Made by a program: the position numbers and the translations under genes | The notes under the pieces: model-generated | What the model was told of the DNA's origin: nothing | Database searches by the model: none | Seen by the model: only the letters and a program-made list of their open reading frames with translations | Shown here: one piece after another, positions 11,524-12,876 of the stretch | Layout of the letters: each line of letters starts with the position of its first letter | Numbering within the stretch: position 1 is the first letter of the stretch | Assembly: GCA_028717785.1 (NCBI GenBank) | Contig: JAQUND010000040.1 | Span: 1-12,876, forward strand | From: Candidatus Nanoarchaeia archaeon | GTDB taxonomy: Archaea; Nanoarchaeota; Nanoarchaeia; SCGC-AAA011-G17; JAFCDX01 | Reading direction: 5' to 3' | DNA length: 12,876 bases

Positions 11524-11783
11524 TGATAGACTCTCGATCTCCCTTTAGGTACTGGTGTGCCTTGTTCATCAAGATCGTCTTTTTCGATCAGTTTCCCGCA
11601 AATCTGACAAGCACCACGAACATAAGCACATTTCGGACATGGAACAGCTAGATTTTTATGATACAAAACATGTCGTCCATGTTTGTCGCATATACCTTGA
11701 GCAAGGAAATCAGATTTTTTCTTGATCTGAGTTCTATGCTCTTTGCATACAATTAAAGTCGTTATGACATTGTATTTTATCAT
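11520..11783 (-). CDS. Double zinc-ribbon microprotein (87 aa)
   Basis: An 87-residue protein with two kinds of metal-binding pairs: CKEH (C13, H16) and CDKH (C32, H35), then CPKC (C49, C52) and CQICG (C59, C62). Together they could hold two zinc ions in back-to-back ribbons. The C-terminus is charged and Pro/Gly-rich. The start is taken at 11783, where the ATG overlaps the TGA of the preceding gene (ATGA); a TTG two codons earlier is less likely. It lies within the translationally coupled operon behind nicotinate phosphoribosyltransferase. Such ribbons usually bind RNA, DNA or protein partners; which applies here is not visible. Confidence 0.75.
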   Translation of the reverse strand: MIKYNVITTLIVCKEHRTQIKKKSDFLAQGICDKHGRHVLYHKNLAVPCPKCAYVRGACQICGKLIEKDDLDEQGTPVPKGRSRVYQ

Positions 11784-11962
11784 TGGCAACGTTTTTCTAA
11801 AGCTTCTTTGAAAGTTTGGGTCATTTCTTCTATTGTAATTTCACCAGATTTTACTGCTTGTTCTATTACTCCCAACTCCAGACCTTCATCGTCTTTCCTG
11901 TCATAATATAAAAAATCAGCAACCAAGTCGCCAATTACACCAAGAATATGTTGTTTCAACAT
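11780..11962 (-). CDS. 60-aa acidic helical protein, unknown
   Basis: A 60-residue, largely helical protein: MLKQHILGVIGDLVADFLYY (1-20), an acidic linker RKDDEGLE, helix LGVIEQAVKSG (30-40), then ITIEEMTQTFKEALEKR (42-58). The first helix is amphipathic, possibly for dimerisation or for partner binding. It overlaps the 3' end of the nicotinate phosphoribosyltransferase gene by 7 bases (ATGTTGA) and the next gene by 4 (ATGA). The tight coupling suggests roughly matched expression with the enzyme. No family is recognised. Confidence 0.7.
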   Translation of the reverse strand: MLKQHILGVIGDLVADFLYYDRKDDEGLELGVIEQAVKSGEITIEEMTQTFKEALEKRCQ

Positions 11963-12876
11963 AAAGTAAGTCCCATGTGAAGATCCTGTCTGTAAGCAGA
12001 AAAAGTATCTCTACAGATTTTAACCATTGAAGGATCACCTGTGTTTTTACCATAGTCATCTGATAATTTGATTGCGGGAATTTCTAGACCCCCATAAAGT
12101 CTCGATACTAGCTTGATAACCATGTTCAAAGGCTCAAGCCCTGGAATATCATGAGAGAAATAAGTTCCAATACAATAATAGTTAATATCAGAGTTTCTTC
12201 CCATTGCTGTCAATTGCTGTTGAATTCTTATCGCTTTTTCGTCATTCAAAGAATCTGAGAAGAGCATTATTTTTGATTGATGTTGGATTCCCAATTCACT
12301 ATAATGATGCATAAATTTAGTGGCAAAGTCTATTGGATTACCGCTATCTTGTCTGGGACCATCAAAAAGCTTTGCCCATTTATACGTGAAGGAGTGCAAG
12401 AATGTGTCAGTAGTAAAAGTATCAGGCAGAACAATACCTAATTTTCCATTATAAACTTCATACCATTTTTCCATGGCAACAGTATTTGCATAGATGAATC
12501 CATAGATTGCAGCCATGAGAGAATAAAGTTCGTGAGCTTTTGTGCCAATTACAGGTAAATCATAAGTCATAGCAAAATATGGATTGCTTGTTCCCAAGAA
12601 CTGAGAACGAATGCCAGGAATCGAAAGAAAGTCTTCAATAACTATTTGTTGATTTTGGAAAGAGTGACGTCTCCGAGTTCCCATGTCGACAAATTTAAGT
12701 CCATTATTGGAAAGATTCTTTGCTTTTTTGATATTGATCGCTTCCAGAATATCTCGACAAGGAAATGGCATTTCTTGAAAAAATAATTCACTTATGGTTG
12801 CCATCAGAGGAACTTCCCAGAGAATTGTTCTGTGCCAGTAACCTTCAATTTCAAGCATGATTCCGTCTTCGCCAAT
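11956..12876 (-). CDS. pncB: Nicotinate phosphoribosyltransferase, N-terminus beyond window
   Basis: At least 306 codons of a NAPRTase, open to the right edge. Enterobacterial PncB has roughly 125 more residues before this point, so the true start lies outside; the ATG at 12858 is internal. Numbering from that Met, landmarks match PncB: TILWEVPLMATISE (11-24), FVDMGTRRRHSF (56-67), FLGTSN (87-92), GTKAHE (105-110) with His109 as the autophosphorylated His, FDGPRQDSGNP (165-175), MLFSDSL (198-204), YCIGTYFSHDIP (228-239), LNMVIKL (244-250) and IKLSD (263-267). The enzyme makes nicotinate mononucleotide from nicotinate and PRPP with ATP, the first Preiss-Handler step to NAD. It is followed by four overlapping small genes. 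A phage copy would raise or restore NAD during infection (inference). The family is firm. Confidence 0.93.
   Translation of the reverse strand: MGEDGIMLEIEGYWHRTILWEVPLMATISELFFQEMPFPCRDILEAINIKKAKNLSNNGLKFVDMGTRRRHSFQNQQIVIEDFLSIPGIRSQFLGTSNPYFAMTYDLPVIGTKAHELYSLMAAIYGFIYANTVAMEKWYEVYNGKLGIVLPDTFTTDTFLHSFTYKWAKLFDGPRQDSGNPIDFATKFMHHYSELGIQHQSKIMLFSDSLNDEKAIRIQQQLTAMGRNSDINYYCIGTYFSHDIPGLEPLNMVIKLVSRLYGGLEIPAIKLSDDYGKNTGDPSMVKICRDTFSAYRQDLHMGLTLC

Overview
The window is AT-rich and densely coded. It holds about 27 genes in 12.9 kb on both strands, most under 160 codons. Intergenic gaps are short, ATGA- and TAATG-type stop/start overlaps are frequent, and ribosome binding sites are strong (AAGGAG, AAAGGAGG, GAGGAGG). 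It has a standalone ribosomal protein bS21, a nicotinate phosphoribosyltransferase next to tiny unknown genes, many zinc-ribbon microproteins, and no housekeeping operon. This gene mix best fits the accessory part of a large (jumbo or huge) tailed-phage genome infecting a Gram-negative host. That is inference: no terminase, capsid, portal or polymerase gene lies in the window, so a prophage or other mobile element remains possible.

Layout, left to right. (1) 1-538, minus strand: a zinc-ribbon microprotein followed directly by a truncated unknown gene. (2) 723-1475, plus strand: a class 3-type lipase. (3) 1500-3324, minus strand: a run of small unknown genes, including a zinc-ribbon protein and two 67-residue paralogues (47 of 67 residues identical) separated by a small membrane protein. 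(4) 3397-3886: a convergent pair of small unknowns overlapping tail to tail. (5) 4036-6102, plus strand: three secreted proteins in a row, the first ending in a textbook PEP-CTERM (exosortase) sorting signal. (6) 6123-6539, minus strand: an exported staphylococcal-nuclease-type nuclease with its own terminator. (7) 6567-7235: another convergent unknown pair. (8) 7317-12876: one long minus-strand series. In transcription order it reads nicotinate phosphoribosyltransferase (cut by the window edge), four small coupled genes, a membrane-anchored GH5 endoglycoceramidase-like hydrolase, bS21, a degenerate receiver domain, a canonical receiver domain, and a TIM-barrel GH114/TM1410-like protein.

The recognisable genes suggest host takeover at several levels. 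Nicotinate phosphoribosyltransferase would feed NAD synthesis, bS21 would alter translation initiation, and the receiver proteins would tap into a host two-component pathway. The lipase, nuclease, GH5 enzyme, TIM-barrel hydrolase and PEP-CTERM protein act on or sit at lipids, nucleic acids and glycans of the envelope or exterior.

The points most worth following are: the bS21 gene, whose stop codon lies at the edge of a 31-bp tandem repeat; the receiver/pseudo-receiver pair, of which the degenerate one lacks a normal start codon; the perfect 10-bp inverted repeat that buries the start codon of the GH5 gene; and the phage-borne exosortase substrate.
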